From: Sphingomonadales bacterium
GTDB taxonomy: Bacteria; Pseudomonadota; Alphaproteobacteria; Sphingomonadales; Sphingomonadaceae
Length of the DNA stretch: 12,541 bases
Assembly (NCBI GenBank): GCA_016714795.1
Contig: JADKCA010000012.1
Coordinates: 1-12,541 of the forward strand
Direction of reading: 5' to 3'
Below are positions 1 through 6,725 of this stretch, piece after piece. A program made the position numbers and the translations under genes. A model generated the notes under the pieces. That model saw only the letters and a list, made by a program, of their open reading frames with translations. It did no database searches and had not been told where the DNA came from. How positions within the stretch are numbered: the first letter of the stretch is position 1; the number at the start of each line of letters is the position of its first letter.

Positions 1-1
1 C

Positions 2-1411
2 TTCCTGTCAATTCGACGGTTTCGGGGCATCGAGAAGCTGCTGTGGCATCCGGGCAAGGGCGTGGAATGCCTGCTCGGCGGCGGTGATGTCGGCAAGACC
101 ACAATCCTTGAAGCAATCGCGCTACTGCTGAATCCGACCAATGCCAGCACCCTTTCCGATGCGGACTATTGGCAGCGCAAATATGAAGACGGTTTCAAGA
201 TCGGGGTCGAACGTCTGCTGAGCGACAAGACATTGCGGTCCTGCTCGGGCAACGAAATCGCCAAGACCGACGTGGAGGGCGTTTTGCAAGACGATGCGAA
301 AACTGCGCTTGGCAACCTGGACAAGCGCTTCGGCAAGCGTGCGCTTCCAACCGATTTGAGCCTGGGGCTTGTCGGTGGGCCGGGCTTCTCATTGAACGCA
401 TTGATCGGCCTCACTGCGACAAAGGATGGAACAATGCTGCCGCTGTCTAGCTGGGGCGCTGGCACAAGACGACTGGCGGCGCTGGAAGTGGCAGCCGCCC
501 ATCAGGTTGAGCATCCGGTGATGGTCGTCGATGAAATCGAGCGCGGCTGGAATCCTACCGTCAGCGCGTATTGATGGAGGAACTGATTGCCCGACCGTCC
601 CAGGTCTTTGTGACGACCCCTGGCGCGCCCCGGCGGTTAGTGCCGCCGTCGGTGCTAGCCTTTGGTATGTGGACGCTGGCGGCACGGTCGGGGAACTGCC
701 CGCTACAGTCGGGCCGCAACAGAAGCGCGACCCTGAAACCTTCCCTGGCGCGTGGCCATCATAGCCGAGGGTGCAACCGAGGTCGGCTTTGTCACCGCCC
801 TTATCAATCGCTCGCTTGGCGAAGACATGCGGCGTTACGGGATTTGGGTCAGTGACGGAGGGAGCAATTCCGAAGCACTGGCCGTATTGCGCGGCATCGC
901 GGACAGCGGACTTAAGGTCGCGGGCTTCGTCGACAACGAGGGCACCCAGATGGGCCTGTGGCAGCAGGTCAAGGATAAGCTGGGGCTGCTGCTCATGCGT
1001 TGGGACAATGGCTGCCTGGAAACCAATCTAATTCCGCACTTAGCCGACGACCAGCTTGAGGCATTCATCCGCGACCCAGACGGGGACGACGGGGAGCGCT
1101 TGCGAACCTTGGCGGATCGCGCGGGAAGTCAGGACAAATCATTGGCTGCCATACAGGCCGCGACCGACAACATCCGGCAACTCATGATCGATGCAGCTTG
1201 CGGCAATGCCCCCGCCGAAGTGGCGGAGAATACAAAGAAGGCGTGGAAGAAACACGGGCAGCGTGGTCCAAATCTACCGCGGGTGGCGTGGAGCTTGCTG
1301 AGAAAATGTTTGCTCTTGGCCTTTGGCCCCGAGGTGCAGCCCCAGCTTTTGCCGTTCGTGAATGCTGCTCGAGACGCTGTTGGTTTGCCAGCGGTGCAGA
1401 CGGTGGATTGA
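2..1411 (+). pseudogene. gajA: GajA-like OLD-family ATPase/TOPRIM nuclease, 5'-partial and frameshifted
   Basis: Overcoming-lysogenization-defect (OLD) nuclease with an ABC-type ATPase and a TOPRIM endonuclease domain. The sequence opens at the first strand (SIRRFRGIEKL), so only a few N-terminal codons are missing. It then shows Walker A (GGGDVGKTT, about 80-106), a signature-like SSWGAGTRR (about 448-474), Walker B (VMVVDEIERG, about 520-549), an H-loop region (QVFVTT) and the TOPRIM motifs AEGATE (about 761) and GFVDNEG (about 925), which carry the catalytic acidic residues. Reading continues only by switching frame near 547 (a missing C restores GLESYRQR), 628, 745, 1250 and 1330; the net shift is zero. 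Rebuilt length is about 470 aa, somewhat shorter than characterised GajA. OLD proteins next to a UvrD-like helicase are the class 2 type, of which Gabija GajA is the studied example: it cuts DNA when nucleotides are depleted in infection. The gene stops at TGA overlapping the helicase ATG (TGATG). Family is clear from motifs; Gabija assignment rests on the pairing. Confidence 0.8.
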
Positions 1412-2933
1412 TGAGCGACGCTTCCCGTGGGCCGAAGCTCCACGATCTTCCGCGCCTTGTCGTCGTGGAAGCACCGGGTGGTTGCGGGAAAACATATCAG
1501 GCGCGAGCTATGCCCGGGAGATTGCACCGCGGCCCTCGGCGATGGTCGGCTCCTTATTCTGACCCACACCAATGCGGCATGCGACGTCTTTGCTGCGCGA
1601 ACGCGCCTTCATCGTCGCGTGGAAATCCGCACTATTGATGGCCTGATCACCGAAATTGCCTGAACACCACAAAGCCCTCGGCTTGCCTGCGCCGACGTAG
1701 CGGCTTGGGCTAGGCGGAAGGAGGCAACGGATACAGCACCGCCGCCCAAAGGTGGCCAAGCTCCTCGCGTCTCACCCCCTATGATCGCTGCGACCTGGCG
1801 CGCCGGTTTCCTATAACCATCTGCGACGAACACCAGGACGCCAGCGCCGACCAACATGCCATCAATATTGGCCTTCCATAGCGCAGGCGCGCAGCTCCGC
1901 ATCTTCGCCGACCCGATGCAGCAGATATTCAGCGGTGCCAAGCGCGGAAATGGCGGCCGCCGATCAAAGATGGATCGACCTAAAGAATGCTGCCGACCGA
2001 TTTGAAGAGCTGGACCAGGCCCATCGATGGGCGAGCAGCCAGCCTGATTTGGGAGCCTGGATTCTTGGCGCCCGCGCGGCCCTTCGAGACGGCGGCCAGA
2101 TCGACCTCACCGGAAATCTCCCGGCGGGCCTCACTGTCCACTATGCCGACAACACACACCGGCACGGTGGCTTTAGTGTAGCGAACAATCTCAGCGCCCC
2201 GATTCATGCGCGGTCAAACGCCCAAGGGTCGCCTCCTTGTCTCCTGGCCAGAACGCGACCGTTACTTCGCTTCGCGCCTTCTTCGGTCGGAGAATTCCAA
2301 TCTGGGAAGGCCATGTCCGTGACGGCCTTGCGAGCCTCGTCTCCCTGGCCGCCGCAAACAAAGGCAATCCGACCGAACTTGCCAAGGGAATGGTGGCATT
2401 CATGGGCGGGGTGGCTTCCGGGTTTTCGCCCACGGCTTTTGGTAATCGCTTTGTGACCGAAGCCCAGAACGGTTGCGCCGCAACCGCACCGGAAAACCGC
2501 TGCACCTGCAATCTTTGGCTAGGCATATCGTCGATGCCCCTGACCATCGAGGGATTGCCAACGCATTAGCGCATTTGCGCGACCTGATCGCGAACGAGGC
2601 TGCCTTTTCAGATATAAGGTTCATCATTCCCGCGAGTTTGCTGAAGCAATCCAGCTCGTCAGGTTCGATGATCCCGATGAAGGCTTCGCCGAAATCGCGC
2701 GCAGGCGCACCCATGCCCGACCTAAACTGCCCCCGAAAGCGATCAGCACTATACACAAAGCCAAAGGGCTGGAGTTTGAGAACGTCATGTTGATGCCCTG
2801 CGATCTGCGGAATTTCAGCCAGACCGGGGGGGCGGGGGCGAAGCTCTATGTGGGGCTCATGCGCCACCAGCATCCTGCTGCGCGGTGATCGTGTCACGGG
2901 CCGGGCCCAGCCCGCTATTCCAAAACCAACTAA
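1411..2933 (+). pseudogene. gajB: GajB-like UvrD/superfamily 1 helicase, multiply frameshifted
   Basis: UvrD-like helicase partner of the preceding OLD nuclease, starting at an ATG that shares one base with its stop codon. Superfamily 1 motifs appear in order but in different frames: Walker A APGGCGKTYQ (about 1470-1499), motif Ia LILTHTNAA (about 1555), RTIDGLITE (about 1627), DExx box ICDEHQD (about 1819-1839), motif III IFADPMQQIF (about 1901-1930), a motif IV-like ARNATVTSLRAFFGRR region (about 2246), motif V STIHKAKGLEFENV (about 2745) and motif VI-like LYVGLMR (about 2848). At least seven frame changes are needed, and all three plus frames are used. The likely end is the TAA at 2931-2933, since the last recognisable stretch is SRAGPSPLFQ. 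The rebuilt ~505 aa fits GajB, which is proposed to sense DNA ends and activate GajA. As printed it cannot be translated intact; whether this is real decay or base-calling error is open. Confidence 0.78.
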
Positions 2934-2940
2934 AAGTTGG
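2926..2940 (+). terminator. Short palindrome at the helicase 3' end
   Basis: Perfect 6-bp inverted repeat CCAACT/AGTTGG with an AAA loop, overlapping the presumed helicase stop. It lies between two convergent transcription units (helicase on plus, relaxase on minus, ending at 2983). There is no T-run, so termination is only a guess. Confidence 0.25.
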
Positions 2941-2982
2941 AGGCGCACAAACGACGAGGAAGCGCGGCCAACGGCGCGGCTG

Positions 2983-4072
2983 TCAGCCTGATAGGCTCAG
3001 CGCCCCCCCGGGCCGGGGGCCCGGGCTCGGTGGGCGGACGGGCGGGGACCAGCGGCGAACGCCCCGGCTTGGCCTTTGGGGGCCGGCCGCCATTCTTCTT
3101 GCATGATGCGCGGCGAACACCTCGGGCGTGGCATTCATACCCTGATGCTTGTCGAGGAACGTGCGAACATCCTTGGCAAGCTCCCGGTCGTCGGCTTGCC
3201 CGGTGGCGTCCAGCGCAGCGGCGGTTTGCTCATAGGCGCGGCGTATCTCTTGCCAGCGGAATGTGCCGGCTGCGATGAACGGCGGCAATTGATCCTCGCC
3301 CTTGGCGACGGCGATGGCCTGCTCATTGGTGCGGCGGTCGGATTGGGTAATCTGCCGAGTCCCTTCGGTTCGCAGCCGCGCCCGCAATTTGACCAGCGCC
3401 ATGCTCGATCCGGCAATCCCCTGTCCGCGCGCGCGTCTCGGCGTTGCTTCTGCTGCTACTCCCCGTGCGCGCAATTCACGGGCAAATCGTTCGCGGAAAC
3501 GATTGAGTTGAACCGGCCGGGGATTGAACCTTGTGCGATCCAGCCCCTCGGCCTGCACCGTCAGATGGACATGGGGGCGCGGCGTGTCGGTGTGGAGGGC
3601 CAGAACATAATCGTGGTTGTCGCTCAGCTCGGCATGGGCGAGCGCGCGGACGGCTCCCAAGAACTTTGTCGGCGTCGGTGCCTTCGGGCATCGAGAAGAT
3701 CAGCGACACCGACGACACCGTTGGCCGCGACCGCCAGTTGAGCGCGTCGCTCCACTCCGCCGCGCGCTCGACGATGTCATCCTTGCCCGTCAGGATCTCG
3801 CCGTCGCGAGTTTCGATATCCACTTCGCCCTTGCGCCCGATATAGTCGAGATGGGCTTTGACATGGTTTCCGCCCCGCTGGCGACCCGTGACCTTGACCA
3901 CGACCTCGGGTGCCTTGCGAACAATCCGCGCCAGCTTGGCCCGCGCGGTCGGGCCGGTGGCAAAGCCGTAACTGGCATAGAGCGGAACGCGCGGCGTGCT
4001 GGTGGGGTCATGGATATAGCGCACCCGAAACGCCGGACGGGTTGCTTCCCACAAGGCGGATTCCAGGCCCAT
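2983..4072 (-). CDS. MOBP-like (TraI/VirD2-type) relaxase, one +1 frameshift
   Basis: Conjugative DNA relaxase expected to nick oriT and stay covalently bound to the 5' end through a tyrosine. The N-terminal part has a motif I-like stretch VKAHLDYIGRKGE, with Y77 the likely nucleophile. Motif III is the metal-binding histidine cluster HTDTPRPHVHLTV. The tail is arginine/proline-rich. Start is the ATG at 4072, whose first base is the last base of the upstream MobC-like stop (TGATG), implying translational coupling; a TTG at 4075 is the other option. The frame breaks near 3660: KVLG is followed in the next frame by AVRALAHAELSDNHDY. Removing one base there gives a continuous ~362 aa protein, a normal length as far as I recall for this group. 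Without correction, two pieces of about 198 and 225 residues would result, splitting the tyrosine from the histidine triad. No coupling protein or type IV secretion gene is visible. Confidence 0.85.
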
Positions 4073-4626
4073 CAATCCGCAACCGTCCAGTAGCTCGCAT
4101 CGCCGCGCATGGCATCGCCAACGGCTGTCACCTGCTCGGAGATTTCCATCCGCATGTCGGCGATCCGCCGCAGCTCGGGTTCGATCTGCTTGTCGCCGGT
4201 TTCGAGCATCGCCGCATTGGCGGCTTTCATCGCCTGATTGAGATTGCGGCCAATGCGCAGCAACTGCATCCTGATCGGCGCAAGTTCGGCCAGCAGCCCG
4301 TCATCGACCCGCGATTTCAAGGCTAGGTGGCGGCGCACCAATGCCTTGATCCAGCCCGCGCGATCGGACGAACGCTGCGCCGCCCGAACCTCGATCACGG
4401 CAATCTCGACATCGGTAAACCGGAGTGAAACGCGATTGCGCGACGCACCCTCGGGGCGGTCAATATGGGGACGACCCATGCTCTCGCGCAGCGTCTGTTC
4501 GATCATCTGCCGCACCAGCGCGCTTCGCCCGCCACGCCCGACCGCGAACCTGTCGAACGCCGCGAGCGCATCGGCGTCGAGCCGAATGCTCAGCATCGCG
4601 GTATTTGGCAGGGGATTTGTCGCCAT
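4072..4626 (-). CDS. MobC-like ribbon-helix-helix relaxosome accessory protein
   Basis: 184-residue protein directly upstream of the relaxase, the usual place for an oriT-binding relaxosome component. Residues about 10-50 (MLSIRLDADALAAFDRFA then RSALVRQMIEQTLRE) look like a CopG/Arc ribbon-helix-helix DNA-binding domain: a short beta strand followed by two helices. Residues about 75-184 are helical and rich in charged residues and resemble MobC-type proteins (IAVIEVRAAQRSS, LRIGRNLNQAMKAAN). I chose the ATG at 4626; a TTG three bases further out is also in frame. No strong Shine-Dalgarno is visible. The gene begins about 55 bp from the predicted nic site, so the protein may bind the repeats there and repress its own operon. 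The N-terminal fold and location are good evidence; the precise family name is inference. Confidence 0.8.
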   Translation of the reverse strand: MATNPLPNTAMLSIRLDADALAAFDRFAVGRGGRSALVRQMIEQTLRESMGRPHIDRPEGASRNRVSLRFTDVEIAVIEVRAAQRSSDRAGWIKALVRRHLALKSRVDDGLLAELAPIRMQLLRIGRNLNQAMKAANAAMLETGDKQIEPELRRIADMRMEISEQVTAVGDAMRGDASYWTVAD

Positions 4627-4680
4627 CAAACATGCCCGCGTGAAACAAGGGCAATGTATGACAACACGCGCCGCTAGGCA

Positions 4681-4690
4681 TATCCTGCAT
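4681..4690 (+). other. Predicted oriT nic core (IncP type)
   Basis: TATCCTGCAT matches the IncP/RP4 nic consensus YATCCTG|Y on the plus strand, predicting a nick between 4687 and 4688. The strand starting at 4688 would lead into the recipient, so the relaxase and MobC-like genes to the left would enter last, as the relaxase region does in RP4. It lies 55 bp upstream of the MobC-like start in an unusually AT-rich, non-coding 160-bp gap. Motif and position are seen; function is inferred. Confidence 0.65.
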
Positions 4691-4693
4691 TAA

Positions 4694-4723
4694 AGACAAA
4701 TCAGACAAACCCCCTAAGACAAG
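4694..4723 (+). repeat. Three short direct repeats AGACAAA/G beside nic
   Basis: AGACAAA occurs at 4694-4700 and 4703-4709, and AGACAAG at 4717-4723, beginning 6 bp after the predicted nick. Spacing is 9 then 14 bp. Short repeats beside nic are commonly bound by relaxosome accessory proteins, and the adjacent ribbon-helix-helix protein is the obvious candidate. Binding is inference. Confidence 0.5.
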
Positions 4724-4775
4724 CGCACCCAAAGCGGCTTTCTACTTCTGACAATAAGGGGCTTTGGGTGCGCTT
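4721..4775. repeat. Perfect 15-bp inverted repeat in the oriT region
   Basis: AAGCGCACCCAAAGC (4721-4735) is repeated in inverse at 4761-4775 with a 25-bp AT-richer loop. Outward, the right arm continues GGGGTTTG and the left arm carries its complement CAAACCCC seven bases further out, so the arms match over about 23 bp if a 7-bp insertion is allowed. It lies between the predicted nic and the DUF1289 stop codon. It may be a relaxosome recognition site, or a terminator for the GIY-YIG/DUF1289 unit reading leftward; the minus side has no T-run, which favours the oriT role. Confidence 0.6.
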
Positions 4776-4788
4776 GGGGTTTGAGGCT

Positions 4789-4995
4789 TCAGGCTTGATG
4801 TGAAGCGCTGCTTCCCATGCGGGACGAAGATCGCCGGACTATTTCATGCTGACGGCTGGCGGTCGCGCTCCCCCATTCGGCGATCTCGCCAAGTGTGCGA
4901 CCGCAGCCGGTGCAGACGCTGGCGCTACGATCCAGCGTGCAAATCGCTTTGCAAGGGGATGGCGGGCGCTCCCGTTGGGTTCTGTTCCGAGGCAA
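4789..4995 (-). CDS. Small DUF1289 cysteine-rich protein
   Basis: About 68 residues. The core PPSPCKAICTLD ... VCTGCGRTLGEIAEW is the DUF1289 signature: cysteines spaced as C-x3-C then C-x2-C followed by GRT-x(2)-EI-x-W. Family members are small, presumed metal- or Fe-S-binding proteins of unknown role, common in proteobacteria. The gene begins just after the GIY-YIG gene stops at 5009 and is probably translated with it. No ATG is available after that stop; TTG at 4995 is my choice. The only upstream ATG in this frame, at 5085, would force a 77-bp overlap with the nuclease gene. No clear ribosome binding site is seen. The domain is solid, the start is not. Confidence 0.7.
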   Translation of the reverse strand: MPRNRTQRERPPSPCKAICTLDRSASVCTGCGRTLGEIAEWGSATASRQHEIVRRSSSRMGSSASHQA

Positions 4996-5008
4996 AATTG
5001 GGAGGTCG

Positions 5009-5545
5009 CTAACCGTTGCTGGCCATTTGTGCTGCCATTGCTTTGAACTTGTCACGGCGATCCAGGACGAACAATTGCTGGGCATTCAAAGGGCAGATTT
5101 TCTTGTCACAGTTGAGCGGCGGTTCCCAACGCCTAATCAACTCGCGCTCATGTTCGCCTGGGTTATCGTTGAGTTGAAATGCAACACTGAGGCTGTTTTC
5201 CATCCATTGGTCGAGTAGCTGCTCCGATGCCTTGTCGAGTTTGAAGGTCGTGGCCCCGGATGGTTTGCGGATGAAGATAGGCCGCAAGCACAGTTGGTCA
5301 GCTAGCAATGCCGAAAGGCTACGACGGGGCGAATGACCAGCAGTCTTGCCTTTGAAGTGACACCTAGCCGCCAGTCCGCGTGCGCCTTGTCCCAATCCGA
5401 CGTAAACCAATCCGAACTCGCCCGGTCGCACATTTGGTATGGTCGCATCTTCGTGAAGGAACAGCGCATAAACGCCAGCCGAATTCGGATATATCGTCTG
5501 CTTGTTGGCAACTCGGGGCCAAGCAGCAAGGTTCGAGTCAGTCAT
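5009..5545 (-). CDS. GIY-YIG nuclease-fold protein
   Basis: 178 residues from the ATG at 5545. GVY (residues 24-26) and VYVG (47-50) form the paired GIY ... YIG strands. They are followed by an arginine-rich helix (GLAARCHF and SPRRS, 57-75), acidic residues in the EHERELIRRW helix (131-140) and EPPLN (141-145), where the asparagine fits the conserved C-terminal Asn. The spacing suits a stand-alone GIY-YIG domain. Such proteins cut DNA in repair, homing or restriction; no partner domain is visible to say which. Alternative starts are ATG 5557 and TTG 5578; none has a convincing Shine-Dalgarno. It is expressed toward oriT with the DUF1289 gene downstream and sits behind the terminator-like hairpin that follows DUF736. 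Confidence 0.72.
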   Translation of the reverse strand: MTDSNLAAWPRVANKQTIYPNSAGVYALFLHEDATIPNVRPGEFGLVYVGLGQGARGLAARCHFKGKTAGHSPRRSLSALLADQLCLRPIFIRKPSGATTFKLDKASEQLLDQWMENSLSVAFQLNDNPGEHERELIRRWEPPLNCDKKICPLNAQQLFVLDRRDKFKAMAAQMASNG

Positions 5546-5609
5546 GCACGCCAACATCGCAGGTGATGATGGTCGCAATCAAGGTAAGTTCGCGATACCT
5601 TCGGGGCAC

Positions 5610-5621
5610 GCGGAATTCCGC
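5610..5621. promoter_or_regulatory. 12-bp palindrome upstream of the GIY-YIG gene
   Basis: GCGGAATTCCGC is a perfect palindrome about 65 bp upstream of the GIY-YIG start, in the only spacer where that unit's promoter could lie. It could be an operator; no -10/-35 pair is clear. Confidence 0.25.
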
Positions 5622-5670
5622 ACAAGGCCACGCTCATGGTCGGGGTTCGCTCCGCAAAGCAGAAGAACAA

Positions 5671-5706
5671 CACCACAAAGCCCCGCCCGGCAGTGCCGGG
5701 CGGGGC
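5671..5706 (-). terminator. Hairpin terminator after DUF736
   Basis: On the minus strand an 11-bp G+C stem (GCCCCGCCCGG / CCGGGCGGGGC, 5680-5706) starts 13 bases after the DUF736 stop and is followed by TTTGTGGTG. The position fits a rho-independent terminator; the T-tract is weak. Confidence 0.6.
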
Positions 5707-5719
5707 GTGGGTGCGGTGG

Positions 5720-6046
5720 TCAGTTGCCGTTCGAGGTGCGGGCGCGTGACCAGATCAGGTTGAAGGTCTTGCCGTCTTCGTCGGCGAACAGGCTGGCGAA
5801 GATCGGGGCGGTGAAGCTGGGATCGTCGAGCTTGATCGAGAGATAGTCGCGGCCTTCCTTGGAGGTCTTCTGCCAGCAGGCACCGATCTCGGCCTTGGCC
5901 ACGAACACCCGGTGCGAGGGGGCGTTTTCGTTTTCGCTCGCTTCCTCGGCGACGATGGTGACGTTCTTCTTCTGCAAGCTCATCGTGACGATCTCGCCGG
6001 TGTAGTTGGTGTCGCCGGACTTCTTGAAGGTGCCGATATTTGCCAT
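5720..6046 (-). CDS. DUF736 family protein
   Basis: 108 residues, intact. It opens MANIGTFKKSGD and continues GEIVTMSLQKKNVTIV, ending in DPSFTAPIFASLFADEDG, the pattern of the DUF736 family. Members are small, mainly beta proteins of unknown function, very frequent on alphaproteobacterial plasmids and integrative elements near ParB-like and relaxase genes. Start: ATG 6046 with a strong Shine-Dalgarno (AAGGAG, 6059-6054) at good spacing. No transmembrane segment or signal peptide. It seems to be a single-gene unit: a long leader lies upstream and a hairpin directly after the stop. The strong ribosome site suggests high expression, perhaps as an accessory or DNA-associated protein, which is conjecture. 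Confidence 0.9.
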   Translation of the reverse strand: MANIGTFKKSGDTNYTGEIVTMSLQKKNVTIVAEEASENENAPSHRVFVAKAEIGACWQKTSKEGRDYLSIKLDDPSFTAPIFASLFADEDGKTFNLIWSRARTSNGN

Positions 6047-6639
6047 GATACTTCTCCTTGCGTTGGTCGAACCCCGCGCTCATTCGCGGCCTCGATGGCT
6101 GGTTAAAGGCAGGGGCTTGCACCGCTGCACCCGCAGGGCCGCAACGCAGTGGAGGACGGGGCAGACCGGGGTTTCTTGTCCCGCGAGGAATGGGCGCAGC
6201 CCAGGGGAAGAAACTTTGGGCTGCACCGTTGCAGCAAGGGGCAAGAGGCGCAGCCGTCCGCTGCCAACCAAAGCCATTGACGAGGCCGTGGGTGAGCGCG
6301 GTTCTGGCCATCGGACGCAAGGATGTTTGGCAAGGATTGGTTGGCGCGTTCAATGTCTGGCTGACGCACCCTGCCCCGCGAAACTGATCTTGTGGGCTTG
6401 CCGACCAAGACGCGACATTCTGCCGATAGTGCCGTGAATGAAAGCGCGTCGTCGCGCCGGATTTCTGTGGCTGCCGGTGACAGGGCTGCTGGCGCAAACC
6501 GCAGGTAGGCGGGGACAGGCTCCGTCAGGTCTGCATCCCGCCCCGCCCCGATCCGCCCGCCTGTTCGCGGGCGGAGGCTGGTATCGACATCATCCGGTCA
6601 GGTTCGTGCCCAGCCGCAACCCAAAATGACCAAGCACTC
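6047..6639. other. Gene-free leader region between the ParB-like gene and DUF736
   Basis: I see no convincing gene in these ~590 bp: open frames here are short, lack ribosome sites or family resemblance, and are high-GC by-products. What can be seen: a small hairpin GCTGCA/TGCAGC near 6220-6236, a long GC-rich part (about 6505-6575) with GGCGGGGA paired to TCCCGCC, and a stem TCCGCCCGC/GCGGGCGGA near 6550-6575. The stretch could hold the DUF736 promoter and leader or a small RNA; I cannot place a promoter with confidence. Confidence 0.4.
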
Positions 6640-6670
6640 AAGCCCCGTCCGGCTCTGCCGGACGGGGCTT
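6640..6670. terminator. GC-rich hairpin, possibly bidirectional terminator
   Basis: Perfect 13-bp stem AAGCCCCGTCCGG/CCGGACGGGGCTT with loop CTCTG. Its plus-strand tail TGTGG makes GGGGCTTTGTGG, the same ending as the minus-strand hairpin after DUF736. This suggests it terminates plus-strand transcripts or acts in both directions, as a second stem downstream of the ParB-like gene. Confidence 0.45.
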
Positions 6671-6693
6671 TGTGGCGCGCGTGACGCGGACAA

Positions 6694-6720
6694 GAGCGGG
6701 CGGCACATTGCCGCCCGCTC
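6694..6720 (-). terminator. Hairpin terminator after the ParB-like gene
   Basis: Perfect 12-bp stem GAGCGGGCGGCA/TGCCGCCCGCTC with a 3-nt loop, beginning five bases after the ParB-like stop (6726). It is followed on the minus strand by TTGTCC. Position and stability fit a terminator; the T-tract is short. Confidence 0.55.
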
Positions 6721-6725
6721 CCCGC

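Noticed and set aside
3000..3080. C/G-run-rich stretch at the relaxase 3' end, considered as a recombination or attachment site.
   Set aside because: It is explained by the Pro/Gly/Arg-rich C-terminal tail of the relaxase in very high-GC DNA; no repeat partner was found elsewhere in the window.
3617..4093. Plus-strand open frames opposite the relaxase gene.
   Set aside because: The minus strand carries the relaxase motifs; these are shadows.
6575..6625. Minus-strand stretch resembling the 3' half of a TPP riboswitch (GAACCTGACCGGAT ... ATACCAGC).
   Set aside because: The 5' half (GGGGTGC and CTGAGA) is absent where it should be, and no thiamine-related gene follows. Treated as chance similarity.
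6438..6629. 63-residue plus-strand frame ending just before the 6640 hairpin.
   Set aside because: No ribosome site and no recognisable family; composition looks like random high-GC reading of a structured region.
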